Below, in pieces: positions 1 to 9,146 of a stretch of 64,000 nt of DNA. Numbering within the stretch: position 1 is the stretch's first letter; the number at the start of each line of letters is the position of its first letter. Made by a program: the position numbers and the translations under genes. The stretch spans positions 248,001 to 312,000 of the forward strand of contig NZ_VITY01000003.1 in NCBI RefSeq assembly GCF_007993935.1, given 5' to 3'. Origin of the DNA: Bradyrhizobium macuxiense. Lineage in GTDB: Bacteria; Pseudomonadota; Alphaproteobacteria; Rhizobiales; Xanthobacteraceae. The notes beneath the pieces were generated by a model. It ran no database searches. It was not told the DNA's origin and was given only the letters and a program-made list of their open reading frames with translations.

Positions 1-2029
1 CGGCGACGTGATGGGCTCGTTCCATCCGCATGGCGACCAGGCGATCTACGACGCCATGGTGCGCCTGGCGCAGGATTTCTCCTCGCGCTACCCCCTGGTC
101 GACGGCCAGGGCAATTTCGGCAATATCGACGGCGATAACCCGGCCGCCTACCGCTACACCGAAGCCCGCATGACCGAGGTCGCGCGGCTCTTGCTCGACG
201 GCATCGACGAGGACGGCGTCGAGTTTCGCCTCAACTACGATGGCCAGTCGAAAGAGCCGGTGGTGCTGCCGGGCGGCTTCCCGAACCTGCTCGCCAACGG
301 CGCGCAGGGCATCGCGGTCGGCATGGCGACCTCGATCCCGCCGCACAACGCCGCCGAGCTCTGCGACGCCGCGCTGCATCTGATCGAGAAGCCCGACGCC
401 AAGTCGAAGGCGCTGCTGAAGTGGGTCAAGGGTCCGGACTTCCCGACCGGCGGCATCGTCGTCGATTCCAAGGAAGCGATCATCGAGGCCTACACCACGG
501 GCCGCGGCTCGTTCCGCACCCGTTCGCGCTGGACCCAGGAGGAGGGCGCGCGCGGCACCTGGGTGGTTGTGGTCACCGAGATCCCGTGGCTGGTGCAGAA
601 GTCGCGGATCGTCGAGAAGATCGCCGAACTGATCAACGAGAAGAAGCTGCCGCTGGTGGCCGACGTCCGCGACGAGTCGGCCGAGGATGTGCGGCTCGTG
701 ATCGAGCCGAAATCGCGCACCGTCGATCCGGCGCTGATGATGGAATCGTTGTTCCGGCTCACCGAGCTGGAAAGCAAGATCTCGCTGAACCTCAACGTGC
801 TGATCAAGGGCCGGATCCCGAAGGTGGTCGGCCTTGCCGAGTGCCTGCGCGAATGGCTCGACCATCTGCGCGACGTGCTGGTGCGCCGCTCCAACTTCCG
901 CAAGACGCAGATCGAGCACCGGCTGGAAGTGCTGGGCGGCCACCTCGTCGCCTATCTGAACCTCGACAAGGTGATCAAGATCATCCGCACCGAGGAGGAG
1001 CCGAAGCCGGTCCTGATCAAGACCTTCAAGCTCACCGAGATCCAGGCCGAAGCCATCCTCAACATGCGGCTGCGCAATTTGCGCCGCCTGGAGGAGATGG
1101 AGATCCGCACCGAGGACAAGGATCTTCGCAAGGAGTTGAAGGGCATCGAGGGGCTGCTCGGCTCCGAGACCGAGCAATGGGCCAAGGTCGGCGAGCAGGT
1201 CCGCAAGGTCCGCGACATCTTCGGACCCAAGACGCCGCTCGGCAAGCGCCGCACCAGCTTCGCCGATGCGCCCGAGCATGACCTCGCCGCAATCGAGGAA
1301 GCGCTGGTCGAGCGCGAGCCGTGCACCGTCGTGATCTCCGAGAAGGGCTGGGTGCGGACGCTGAAGGGCCATGTCGAGGACCTCTCGGGGCTCGCCTTCA
1401 AGACCGACGACAAGCTCGAGCACTCGTTCTTTGCCGAGACCACCTCGAAGCTGTTGCTGTTCGCCACCAACGGCAAATTCTACTCGCTCGATGTGGCAAA
1501 ACTGCCGGGCGGCCGCGGCCATGGCGAGCCGATCCGCATGTTCATCGACCTCGAGCAGGACGCCGCGATCATCTCGCTGTTCGTCAACAAGGGCGAGCGC
1601 AAGTTCCTGATCGCGAGCAGCGAGGGCCAGGGCTTCGTCGTCAAGGAAGAGGACTGCGTCGGCAACACCCGCAAGGGCAAGCAGGTGCTCAATGTCGAGA
1701 TGCCGAACGAGGCCCGCGCGATCACCACCGTGAACGGCGACACCGTCGCCGTGATCGGCACCAACCACAAGATGGTGCTGTTCGGTCTCGACCAGGTGCC
1801 GGAGATGGCGCGCGGCCGCGGCGTGCGGCTGCAGAAATACACAAGCTCCGAGCTGTCGGATGTTGCGGTGTTCGATTCCAAGACCGGTCTGACCTGGAAG
1901 GACTCCGCCGGCCGCGAGCACAGCATGACCATGAAGGAACTGGCCGACTGGCGCGGCAACCGCGCCGACGCCGGCCGGCTCGCCCACGGCCTGCCGAAGT
2001 CGAATAAGTTCAACCGCGGCGTGGAGTAA
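1..2029 (+). CDS. parC: DNA topoisomerase IV subunit A, 5' end cut by window edge
   Basis: Catalytic subunit of topoisomerase IV, which unlinks daughter chromosomes together with ParE. The frame is already open at base 2, and the first visible residues ([12 protein letters not shown]) are an internal motif of the winged-helix domain, so the true start lies upstream. The active-site tyrosine is in the RYTEARM motif; its codon is at 155-157. The breakage-reunion and coiled-coil tower regions follow, then a beta-pinwheel C-terminal domain from about base 1300. ParC is preferred to GyrA because no GyrA-box (QRRGGKG-like) is seen in the C-terminal region and the tail looks like alphaproteobacterial ParC. 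The visible part is about 675 residues. Family assignment is firm; ParC versus GyrA is an inference. Confidence 0.93.
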   Translation, partial: GDVMGSFHPHGDQAIYDAMVRLAQDFSSRYPLVDGQGNFGNIDGDNPAAYRYTEARMTEVARLLLDGIDEDGVEFRLNYDGQSKEPVVLPGGFPNLLANGAQGIAVGMATSIPPHNAAELCDAALHLIEKPDAKSKALLKWVKGPDFPTGGIVVDSKEAIIEAYTTGRGSFRTRSRWTQEEGARGTWVVVVTEIPWLVQKSRIVEKIAELINEKKLPLVADVRDESAEDVRLVIEPKSRTVDPALMMESLFRLTELESKISLNLNVLIKGRIPKVVGLAECLREWLDHLRDVLVRRSNFRKTQIEHRLEVLGGHLVAYLNLDKVIKIIRTEEEPKPVLIKTFKLTEIQAEAILNMRLRNLRRLEEMEIRTEDKDLRKELKGIEGLLGSETEQWAKVGEQVRKVRDIFGPKTPLGKRRTSFADAPEHDLAAIEEALVEREPCTVVISEKGWVRTLKGHVEDLSGLAFKTDDKLEHSFFAETTSKLLLFATNGKFYSLDVAKLPGGRGHGEPIRMFIDLEQDAAIISLFVNKGERKFLIASSEGQGFVVKEEDCVGNTRKGKQVLNVEMPNEARAITTVNGDTVAVIGTNHKMVLFGLDQVPEMARGRGVRLQKYTSSELSDVAVFDSKTGLTWKDSAGREHSMTMKELADWRGNRADAGRLAHGLPKSNKFNRGVE

Positions 2030-2036
2030 CGGAATT

Positions 2037-2123
2037 GTAGCCCGGATGGAGCGCAGCGAAATCCGGGGCCGCTATCGCATTTGGCAATAGCCCCCGGATT
2101 GCGCTTCGCTCCATCCGGGCTAC
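2037..2123. repeat. Palindromic intergenic repeat (GTAGCCCGG family)
   Basis: Long imperfect inverted repeat: GTAGCCCGGATGGAGCG on the left and CGCTCCATCCGGGCTAC on the right, around a short centre. It starts 8 bases after the parC stop. Repeats of this form are widespread in Bradyrhizobium intergenic regions. It could fold in RNA and act as a 3' processing or termination structure for parC, but there is no T-run. Confidence 0.8.
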
Positions 2124-2203
2124 GCTTACGAACAGCGCGGTGTGATAGTATCCACATTTCACCGCGCTATAACCGTCGCCAACGATCACGGGCGACGGTT
2201 GCC

Positions 2204-3181
2204 ATGGCGCACGATCACGACCACGACCATGACCACGGCGGTCATTCTCACGGCCACTCCCACGGCGGACACTCCCACGCCGGGCATTCCCATGCCGGAC
2301 ACAGCCACGCGCCCGAAAGCTTCGGCACGGCCTTTGCGGTCGGCGCGTCGCTCAACACCGCCTTCGTCATCGCGGAGCTGATCTTCGGCTACTCCGCCAA
2401 CTCGCTGGCGCTGGTCTCCGATGCCGTCCACAATCTCTCTGACGTCATCGCGCTGCTGTTGGCCTGGGCCGGGGCATGGCTCGCCGGCCGGCGGCCGACC
2501 GACACCCACACCTATGGCTACCGCCGTGCCTCGATCCTGGCGGCGTTGTTCAACGCCGGGCTGCTGTTGATTGCGGTCGGCGGCATCGCGGTCGAGGCGA
2601 TCAACCGTTTCCGCGAGCCTGCGGAGGTTGCAAGCTGGACCGTGGTCTGGGTCGCCGCGCTCGGCATCCTGATCAATGGCGGCACCGCGCTGCTGTTCAT
2701 GCGCGGTCGCGACAGCGACCTCAATGTCCGCGGCGCCTATCTGCACATGGCGGCGGATGCCGGCGTCTCGTTCGGCGTCGTGATCGCCGCGCTGTTGATC
2801 ATGGCGACCGGCTGGCAGTGGCTCGATCCGGCGATCAGCCTTGTCATCGCGGTGGTCGTGCTGCTGAGCGGCTGGGAGCTTGCCCGCGACAGCGTCAACC
2901 TCGCGCTCGACGCGGTGCCGAAGGGGATCGATCTCAAGCAGGTGAGGGACTATCTCGCCGCGCTCGAGGGCGTCACCGAGGTGCACGACCTGCACATCTG
3001 GGCGATGAGCACCAGCGAGACCGCGTTGACCGCGCATCTGGTGCGGCCCGGCGGACATGACGATGTCTTCCTGCATCGCGTCTGCGGCGAGCTTTCGGAG
3101 CGGTTCAGCATCCATCACGCAACGCTGCAGGTCGAGATCAGCAGCGAGACCTGCCGGCTGGCCCCGGCGGAGATGGTCTAG
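2204..3181 (+). CDS. Cation diffusion facilitator (CDF) heavy-metal exporter
   Basis: Proton-coupled exporter of divalent metals, probably zinc (CzcD/ZitB type), in the inner membrane. The start at 2204 gives 325 residues and an N-terminal tail (about residues 3-36) made largely of His with Asp, Gly and Ser, typical of a metal-sensing or buffering tail. About six membrane segments follow. Metal-site residues are D73, H76 and D80 in the second-helix motif and H181/D185 (HMAAD) in the fifth. The C-terminal cytoplasmic ferredoxin-like domain carries VHDLHIWAMS, typical of CDF proteins. The frame stays open upstream to 2081, but that part overlaps the palindromic repeat and is unlikely to be translated. 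The exact metal cannot be read from the sequence. Confidence 0.93.
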   Translation: MAHDHDHDHDHGGHSHGHSHGGHSHAGHSHAGHSHAPESFGTAFAVGASLNTAFVIAELIFGYSANSLALVSDAVHNLSDVIALLLAWAGAWLAGRRPTDTHTYGYRRASILAALFNAGLLLIAVGGIAVEAINRFREPAEVASWTVVWVAALGILINGGTALLFMRGRDSDLNVRGAYLHMAADAGVSFGVVIAALLIMATGWQWLDPAISLVIAVVVLLSGWELARDSVNLALDAVPKGIDLKQVRDYLAALEGVTEVHDLHIWAMSTSETALTAHLVRPGGHDDVFLHRVCGELSERFSIHHATLQVEISSETCRLAPAEMV

Positions 3182-3313
3182 CCCGGGACGCGCCACGCAC
3201 TCGCATTCAATTGATCGGTCAGCCCCATCTCGACGTCTTCCACGATCGGCGACAAGACGGCACATTGCGACTGCGCGCGTTGAAAACAGCGGGCTCGATC
3301 AATGGAGGGCAAC

Positions 3314-4141
3314 GTGAAAAAGGCAATCGGTCTTGCAATGTTGCTCTGGATCGTCGGCGCGATCCCGCAGGCAGACGCCCAGCCGGCGAAATCAGGCGTC
3401 GAGCGGCTTTATATCCTCAATTGCGGTGAGGGCGTTGCCGGCGACATTTCGCGCTGGTCGCCCGGCGTCAATGAGGGCAAGTCGATGGACTTCGTCGACA
3501 ATTGCTACCTGATCAAGCACGCGCAGGGCTGGTTCCTGTGGGACACCGGCATTCCGGATGCAGTGGCAACAATGCCCAACGGCCTTGCACCGGCTGATCC
3601 CAAGGCGATCACGTGGCGACGGCCGAAGACGCTCGCCGCGCAGCTCGACCAGCTCGGGGTGAAGCCGTCGGACATCAAGGCGATGGCCGTCTCGCATACC
3701 CATCCCGATCACATCGGCAATGTGGAGCTGTTCCCGGCCGCGATGCTCTATGTGCAGAAGGCCGAGTATGAATGGCCGGGCGTCAACAACGCGCCGCGCT
3801 TCAAGCCCGAGCATCCGGTCACGAAACTGGAAGGTGATCGCGACGTGTTCGGTGACGGCAGCATCACCATCCTGTCGACGCCGGGCCACACGCCCGGCCA
3901 CCAGTCGCTGCTGGTGAAGCTGCCGAACACCGGCGCGCTCGTGCTGACCGGCGATGCCGTTCATTTCAAGGACAACTGGGACAATCGACGCGTGCCGAGC
4001 TTGAATGCCAGCAAGGAGCAGACGCTGGCCTCGATGCAGAAGATCGCCGACACGCTGACGAAAGAGAAGGCGCAGCTCTGGATCAACCACGACAAGGCGC
4101 AGCGCGAAGGGCTGAAAATGTCGCCGGAGTTCTATGACTGA
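3314..4141 (+). CDS. Exported metallo-beta-lactamase-fold hydrolase, N-acyl-homoserine-lactonase-like
   Basis: Zinc hydrolase of the metallo-beta-lactamase fold, closest in layout to AttM/AiiA-type quorum-signal lactonases. The dinuclear metal motif HTHPDH is at residues 128-133; further ligands are likely in STPGHTPGH and LTGDAVH. GTG at 3314 is preferred to ATG at 3302 because GGAGGG lies 6 bases before the GTG and would fall inside the longer reading. The chosen start also leaves a clean signal peptide cut near Ala-Asp-Ala-Gln (residues 20-23), so the enzyme probably acts in the periplasm, unlike cytoplasmic AiiA. It ends 10 bases inside the convergent regulator gene. The substrate is unproven; other lactones or esters are possible. 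Confidence 0.8.
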   Translation: MKKAIGLAMLLWIVGAIPQADAQPAKSGVERLYILNCGEGVAGDISRWSPGVNEGKSMDFVDNCYLIKHAQGWFLWDTGIPDAVATMPNGLAPADPKAITWRRPKTLAAQLDQLGVKPSDIKAMAVSHTHPDHIGNVELFPAAMLYVQKAEYEWPGVNNAPRFKPEHPVTKLEGDRDVFGDGSITILSTPGHTPGHQSLLVKLPNTGALVLTGDAVHFKDNWDNRRVPSLNASKEQTLASMQKIADTLTKEKAQLWINHDKAQREGLKMSPEFYD

Positions 4142-4944
4142 GCCGCCTTGGCAGCACCCGCCTTCGACCAGCCTCGAAAAATCTGCGCGGTCGCTTCGTC
4201 CATCGGAAAGAAGCTCTCGATCCGCAGCTCCTGCAGCGTGACGTCCTGCGGCGTCCCCAGCGTTGCGATGGTCGTGAACAGCTGCAGGCGGACGTCGCCC
4301 TTGCGGAACAGCATCGGCAGCACAGGTCCCGAAGTTGGAGGCGGCGCGGTCAATGCCGCCTCGACGCCGTCATAGGCCAGCAGGCGCTTGAGCAATTCCG
4401 CCGTCGCGTTGGTGCCGTCGCTCGCGGCATCCGCCTCGACGCTGCGGACGAAGTAGCCGGCGACCTCGGTCCAGTTGGTGAGATAGGGCCGCAGCACGCC
4501 GGGCGCCACCAGCGCGTCGGCGAGATTGACCGCTGTGTCTGGCGCCAGCGGCCCAACCAGGAATTCCACCAGCCTCACCGCGCCGGCATTGGCGAGCAGC
4601 AGATTCCAGTGCCGGTCGACCACGACCGCAGGGAACGGCTCCTGCTGCGCCAGGATGAAATCCAGGGCGTGACGGACCTGCGCGAGCTCGGGCGCGGCGA
4701 GGTCGGTTTGCCGCCACACCGGCGCGAAGCCGGCCGCGACCAATAGCGCGTTCTGCTGGCGCAGCGGCACGTCGAGCGCCGCGGCGAGCCGGATCACCAT
4801 GTCGCGGCTCGGTGCGGCGCGGCCGAGCTCGAGGAAGCTCAGATGGCGCTGCGAGATATCCGCGCGCCCGGCGAGCTCGAGCTGCGAATGGCCCTTGCGC
4901 TGCCGCCACCAGCGCAGGCTGGCTGCAAAATCGCGCTGTGACAT
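4132..4944 (-). CDS. XRE-family regulator with MmyB-like ligand-binding domain
   Basis: A 270-residue DNA-binding regulator. Residues about 5-62 form a lambda-repressor-type helix-turn-helix (ISQRHLSFLELGRAAPSRDM is the recognition part). The rest, with conserved segments such as VVVDRHWNLLLANAGA and NWTEVAGYFVRSVEADA, matches the MmyB-like ligand-binding domain (PAS-like, thought to bind fatty acids). It is divergent from the DMT transporter gene (79 bases between starts), so it may control that gene; this is inferred from layout only. Its 3' end overlaps the convergent lactonase-like gene by 10 bases. Confidence 0.88.
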   Translation of the reverse strand: MSQRDFAASLRWWRQRKGHSQLELAGRADISQRHLSFLELGRAAPSRDMVIRLAAALDVPLRQQNALLVAAGFAPVWRQTDLAAPELAQVRHALDFILAQQEPFPAVVVDRHWNLLLANAGAVRLVEFLVGPLAPDTAVNLADALVAPGVLRPYLTNWTEVAGYFVRSVEADAASDGTNATAELLKRLLAYDGVEAALTAPPPTSGPVLPMLFRKGDVRLQLFTTIATLGTPQDVTLQELRIESFFPMDEATAQIFRGWSKAGAAKAAQS

Positions 4945-5023
4945 GAGTACCTGTCAGGTAGTTGCCGAAACGATCTCGCCGGGCAAGATGCCACAAGCGG
5001 GCGCGAAACGCATGGGGAGCAGG

Positions 5024-5902
5024 ATGGGCGAGTGGATCGGCGTTGCGATTGCACTGGTCTCGAGCTGCCTCGGCGGCACGGCGGCGGCGATCACGCGTTA
5101 TCTGGCTGGTAACGCCGACCCGATCACGCTTGCGATCCTGCGCTGGGCAATCGGCTTCCTCTGCGTGCTTCCCGTTGCGGTCCTGCTCGGGGCGAAGTGG
5201 CCGCGGCGCGAGGATTGGCCGGCGGTCGCGGCGCTCGGCATCGCCTTCTTCGGCGTATTCTTCGTGCTCTATAATCTCGCGATGTCCTACACGACGGCGG
5301 CGCGCGCCAGCCTCGCGCTGGCGACGCTGCCGCTCTCCACCATGGTGGTCGGCGCCGTGCTCGGCATCGAGCCGCTGACGCTGCGCAAATCGGCCGGGGT
5401 CTCGATCGCGGTGCTCGGCGTTGCCGGCGCACTGGCGTCCGGGCTGTCGGCGGCGCCACCGGGCGCATGGCGCGGCGAGCTGATCATGGCCGCCGCCGTG
5501 CTCTGCATGGCATTCTACAACGTGCTGTCGCGGCCGTTCATCCGCCGCTCCAGCGCGCTCGGTTTCCTTGCCGTCGGCATGGGAGCGGGGGCGGCTGTGC
5601 TGGTGGCAGTCGGGGCGTTCACCGGCAGCATGGCGACGCTGCGCGATTTCGGCGCATCGCAATGGATCGCCGGGCTCTATCTCGGAATTGCCGGCGGTGC
5701 GCTGGCCTTTATTTTGTGGGTGCTGGCGCTCGAGCGGGCCTCGCCGACCCGAGTCGCCAACACCATGACGGTCAATCCGATCGCGGCCGGGCTTTTGGCG
5801 AAGCAGCTGGTCGGCGAGCCGATCACGGTCAGTCTGGTCGCTGGCCTGATCGCGGTCTGCGCCGGAATCTGGATCGCGACGTCGGAGCCCAAGCCGGCCT
5901 GA
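5024..5902 (+). CDS. DMT-superfamily (EamA) transporter
   Basis: Inner-membrane transporter of the drug/metabolite family, 292 residues, with about ten hydrophobic helices arranged as two EamA repeats of five. The start at 5024 has GGGGAG upstream; an in-frame ATG at 5012 without a clear ribosome site would add four residues. The family exports amino acids, metabolites or drugs; the substrate cannot be read here. It is divergent from the XRE regulator at 4132-4944, which may respond to the same compound. Confidence 0.85.
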   Translation: MGEWIGVAIALVSSCLGGTAAAITRYLAGNADPITLAILRWAIGFLCVLPVAVLLGAKWPRREDWPAVAALGIAFFGVFFVLYNLAMSYTTAARASLALATLPLSTMVVGAVLGIEPLTLRKSAGVSIAVLGVAGALASGLSAAPPGAWRGELIMAAAVLCMAFYNVLSRPFIRRSSALGFLAVGMGAGAAVLVAVGAFTGSMATLRDFGASQWIAGLYLGIAGGALAFILWVLALERASPTRVANTMTVNPIAAGLLAKQLVGEPITVSLVAGLIAVCAGIWIATSEPKPA

Positions 5903-6097
5903 TCAGCTGTGCGGGGCGGACGGCGCGGTCACCGACGGGGCGGCGGGAACGTGTTTCGGTTTCAGCGTGCCGGCGTAGAACGACAGGGCGTAAACCAGGA
6001 TGATGCCGCCAAGATAGACCCCATAGGATTGCGGCGGGGTGATCGCCCATTTCATAAGGCGTCGGATCGGATTGTGCGGGCCGGTAGTGTTGTCCAT
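5903..6097 (-). CDS. Small single-span membrane protein, unknown function
   Basis: A 64-residue protein. The first 20 residues are polar and end in RRLMKWAITPPQSYG, followed by one membrane helix (about residues 25-43, GVYLGGIILVYALSFYAG) and a Pro/Ala/Ser-rich tail. Its stop abuts the convergent DMT transporter stop (5902/5903). The balanced membrane segment and sensible length suggest a real gene; I do not recognise a named family. The frame is open far upstream, but that part is antisense to the cyclase gene and has no protein-like features. Confidence 0.6.
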   Translation of the reverse strand: MDNTTGPHNPIRRLMKWAITPPQSYGVYLGGIILVYALSFYAGTLKPKHVPAAPSVTAPSAPHS

Positions 6098-6271
6098 GCG
6101 TTCGTTGTGCGCGAAGCCAGGGGCAAAGGGAAGTGGAAACGCCGGCTCCAGCGGCGCTGTTCCCGGTGAAATGATGCGGCCGGGCGGCCTTGCAATGCCG
6201 CATGGGCGTCCGCATCTGTCACGCGACGACCAGCCCTTCCTCCCGCACCAATTGCCCGGCATACTCAGCTG

Positions 6272-7525
6272 ATGGAACTGACGCCCCGTTTGCGCCTCAT
6301 GAATTGGCTGGTCCGTCAGGGTCTGACGGGCCTTCCGGAAAACGACCTGCTGCGCGGCTTCTGCGAGCGCTGCCGGGCTGCCGGCATGCCGCTGTCGCGG
6401 GCGATCGTCTTCATCGACACCCTGCATCCGATCTTCGAGGGGCGCGGCTTCCGCTGGAACGACGGCGAGAGCAACGAGGCCGACATCTTCGAATACGGCT
6501 CGACCAGCACCGGCGAGGCCAACCAGACCTGGCGGCGGTCGGCGTTCCATCACATGCTCGAAAACGGCCATGACGAGATGGTGATCGATCTCGCCGGGAC
6601 GCACGATTTCTCGATGATCGGCGATCTTGCCGAGAAGGGCCACAAGCATTTCGCGGCGTTCGTGCATCGCTTCGGCGAGGCCGGCACGATCGGCGAGATG
6701 GACTGCTTCTATTCCTACTACACCACCCGGCATTCGGACGGATTCGGTGAGAACCACATGGCGGCGCTGCGCGACCTGGTGCCGGTGCTCGGGCTCGCAA
6801 TCAAATCGGCCGCCCAGGTCGAGATCGCCCGCACGCTCGGGCGGGTCTATCTCGGCCGCGAGACCGCGGAGCAGGTGCTGCGCGGGCGCATGCAGCGCGG
6901 CATCACCGAGAAGATCAAGGCCGTGCTGTGGTACTCCGACGTGCGCGGCTCGACGGCGATCAGCGAGCGGATCGGTCCGGACGAGATCATTCCGTTCCTC
7001 AACGATTACGCGCAAGCCTCGATCGACGCGATCCATGACGCCGGCGGCGAAGTCTTGAAGCTGATCGGCGACGGCGTGCTGGCGATGTTCACCGGCGAGA
7101 ATCTGGCGGGGGCCAAGCGCGCGGCGCTGCGGGCCGAGCACAAATTCCGCGGCAACATGGATGCGTTGAACGAGCGCCGCGCTGCCGATGGACAGCCGAC
7201 GACGACGGCCTATGTCGGCCTTCATGTCGGTGAAGTGTTTTACGGCAATATCGGCAGCGAGGACCGGCTGGACTTCACGGTGGTCGGGCCCGCCGTCAAC
7301 GAGGTCAGCCGGATCGCCTCGATGTGCGCCTCGGTCGACCGCGAATTGCTGACCTCGACCGCCTTCCGCGCCGGGCTCGATGCCGCCGGCCGCAACTATC
7401 TGGTTTCCACCGGCCGCTTCGTGTTGCGCGGCATCGGCCATGCGCAGGATCTCTACACGCTGGATCCGGCGGTTGCTGCCGACGAAGTGGTTGGCGGGAA
7501 ATACGAGCGGTACCTGGCGAGTTGA
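6272..7525 (+). CDS. Class III adenylate/guanylate cyclase with unassigned N-terminal half
   Basis: Makes cyclic nucleotide from NTP. The catalytic domain occupies about residues 215-400. The two metal-binding aspartates are D223 (YSDVRGST) and D267 (LKLIGDGVLAMF), and K263 sits where ATP-specific enzymes carry the adenine-selecting lysine, so cAMP is the likelier product. The N-terminal 190 residues are soluble and share no domain I can name; the length suggests a sensory input. There are no membrane helices, so it is probably cytoplasmic. It is a single-gene unit ending in a palindromic repeat. Assignment of the catalytic domain is firm; the signal sensed is unknown. Confidence 0.9.
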   Translation: MELTPRLRLMNWLVRQGLTGLPENDLLRGFCERCRAAGMPLSRAIVFIDTLHPIFEGRGFRWNDGESNEADIFEYGSTSTGEANQTWRRSAFHHMLENGHDEMVIDLAGTHDFSMIGDLAEKGHKHFAAFVHRFGEAGTIGEMDCFYSYYTTRHSDGFGENHMAALRDLVPVLGLAIKSAAQVEIARTLGRVYLGRETAEQVLRGRMQRGITEKIKAVLWYSDVRGSTAISERIGPDEIIPFLNDYAQASIDAIHDAGGEVLKLIGDGVLAMFTGENLAGAKRAALRAEHKFRGNMDALNERRAADGQPTTTAYVGLHVGEVFYGNIGSEDRLDFTVVGPAVNEVSRIASMCASVDRELLTSTAFRAGLDAAGRNYLVSTGRFVLRGIGHAQDLYTLDPAVAADEVVGGKYERYLAS

Positions 7526-7535
7526 GATCTTTCAC

Positions 7536-7622
7536 CGTCATTGCGAGGAGCGAAGCGACGAAGCAATCCATCGTCCCGCATATGCGGAAGAATGGATTGC
7601 TTCGCTCCGCTCGCAATGACGG
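7536..7622. repeat. Palindromic repeat family A, copy 1
   Basis: Inverted repeat with outer arms CGTCATTGCGAG and CTCGCAATGACG and inner arms GAAGCAATCC and GGATTGCTTC. It lies between the cyclase and MFS genes. Four further copies occur in this window at 23651, 38853, 56042 and 60592. Confidence 0.88.
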
Positions 7623-7638
7623 CTGAGAATACCCGGGT

Positions 7639-8880
7639 TCAGCAGCGCGCGGGCTCGCCGACCATGTCGGGCTGCCGCGTCAACGACACCGCAGGCGACA
7701 GCAGGATCACCAGCGCCTGGGCGGCGAAGATCGCGGCCGCGAGATACAGGCATGCTTCGGCGCCGTAGAAGCCACCGACGATGGCGCCGAGCGCGGAGCC
7801 GAGCGGGCGGGCGCCGTAGCTCATGATGTTGATCGCCGAGACGCGGCCGAGCAGCGAGGGCGGCGTCACCGACTGCCTGAGCGTGGTGGTCGAGATCACC
7901 CAGAGGATCGGGCCGACGCCGAGCAGGAAGAAGCCGAGGCCGGCGAGCAGCGGCGTCGCGATCCAGGTCGTCAGCGCCATCACCAGCGAGGCGACGAGGC
8001 CGGTGACCGGGCCGAGCCCGATCACGGTGCCGAACGCCAGCCGCTTCATCACGCGGGTCGCGAACAGCGCGCCGACCACCATGCCGACCCCATACATCGC
8101 AAGCGTCGTGCCGACACCGGTGGCGCTGAGCCCGAGATGGCGCACCGCATACGGCACGAACACGGCGAGCAGCAGGAAGGACGCGGTGTTGAAGATGAAC
8201 TGGGTGATGAACACGGGCCGCAGCAAGGCGTGGTGCATCACGAACGCCGCGCCTTCCTTGATGTCCTGCAACGGATGACGCCGCGGGGCGGGCTGGCGCG
8301 CCGGCTCGTAGAGGCCGGCGAGCAGCACCACCGCAATCGCCGACAGCGCCGCGGCGAAGCCGAATGCGGGCGCGGCACCGACCCAGCCGACCAGCACGCC
8401 GCCGAGCGCGGGGCCGCTGGCGAAAGCGACGGTGCGGGCGAGTTCGATGCGGGCATTCGCGGCAGGCAATTGCTGTGACGTCACCAGCGACGGCACCAGG
8501 GCAGGCGCGGCGACGCTATAGGCAACCGTGCCGCAGACCGCGATGAAGCCGAGCAAGGCGAGCAACGGCAAGGTCATCGCGCCGAGCCAGAGCAACAGCA
8601 GGATCGCAGCAAGGGCCGCCGCGCGCAGCGCCTCGGAGCCGGCCATCACCCAGCGCCGCGACACGCGGTCGGCGAGCAGGCCGGCCGGAATCGCAAACAG
8701 GATGAAGGGCAGCGTCAGCGCGGTCTGCAGCAGGCCGGTCTGGCCTTCGCCGACGCCGAGCACCAGCACGGCGACGATGGGCGCGGCCGCAAGCGCGATC
8801 TGTTCGGCCGATTGCGCGGCGAGGTTGGACCAGGCCAGGCGATTGAAGGTGCTTGGCAGACGAGGCGTATCGGCGGACAT
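7639..8880 (-). CDS. Major facilitator superfamily transporter
   Basis: Inner-membrane secondary transporter of 413 residues with about twelve hydrophobic segments in two halves. The loop motif LLADRVSRRWVMAGSE between helices 2 and 3 is the MFS signature A form. The start at 8880 is chosen because AGGGA lies 7-11 bases upstream and the frame above it is polar and not protein-like. It resembles the enterobactin/macrolide-exporter-like MFS group (DHA3), but the substrate is unknown. A 17-base tandem duplication lies 78 bases upstream of the start. Confidence 0.85.
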   Translation of the reverse strand: MSADTPRLPSTFNRLAWSNLAAQSAEQIALAAAPIVAVLVLGVGEGQTGLLQTALTLPFILFAIPAGLLADRVSRRWVMAGSEALRAAALAAILLLLWLGAMTLPLLALLGFIAVCGTVAYSVAAPALVPSLVTSQQLPAANARIELARTVAFASGPALGGVLVGWVGAAPAFGFAAALSAIAVVLLAGLYEPARQPAPRRHPLQDIKEGAAFVMHHALLRPVFITQFIFNTASFLLLAVFVPYAVRHLGLSATGVGTTLAMYGVGMVVGALFATRVMKRLAFGTVIGLGPVTGLVASLVMALTTWIATPLLAGLGFFLLGVGPILWVISTTTLRQSVTPPSLLGRVSAINIMSYGARPLGSALGAIVGGFYGAEACLYLAAAIFAAQALVILLSPAVSLTRQPDMVGEPARC

Positions 8881-8957
8881 GGCAGAATCCCTGGAAAACT
8901 CGACTGCCTTGAGTGTGTGGTTGGAAGACGTCCGATCCCACCCGTTTCCCGACAACC

Positions 8958-8991
8958 CAAAAACAAAGGTTCGCCAAAAACAAAGGCTCGC
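8958..8991. repeat. 17-bp tandem duplication
   Basis: Two adjacent 17-base units, CAAAAACAAAGGTTCGC and CAAAAACAAAGGCTCGC, differ at one base. They lie in the intergenic region between the MFS gene and the amidase gene. Confidence 0.8.
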
Positions 8992-9146
8992 CGGGAAAGG
9001 CGGGCTGTGACGACGCAGCACGCTCACCGTCTCGTTCTCATCCCGATTCACCCTTTCGGGGAATTGCGACTTGAAATCGCGCGGCGTCGAATTGGCGCAA
9101 GCAGCCCGGTCGCTCACCAGACTGCACCCACGGGAGACGAGACATC

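Noticed and set aside
2207..2312. Repetitive His-codon stretch as a DNA tandem repeat
   Set aside because: It encodes the His-rich metal-binding tail typical of CDF exporters, so the protein explains the repetition.
5903..7441. Long minus-strand frame covering the cyclase gene
   Set aside because: Only its last 64 codons (5903-6097) look like a protein and have a suitable Met; the rest is antisense to the cyclase.
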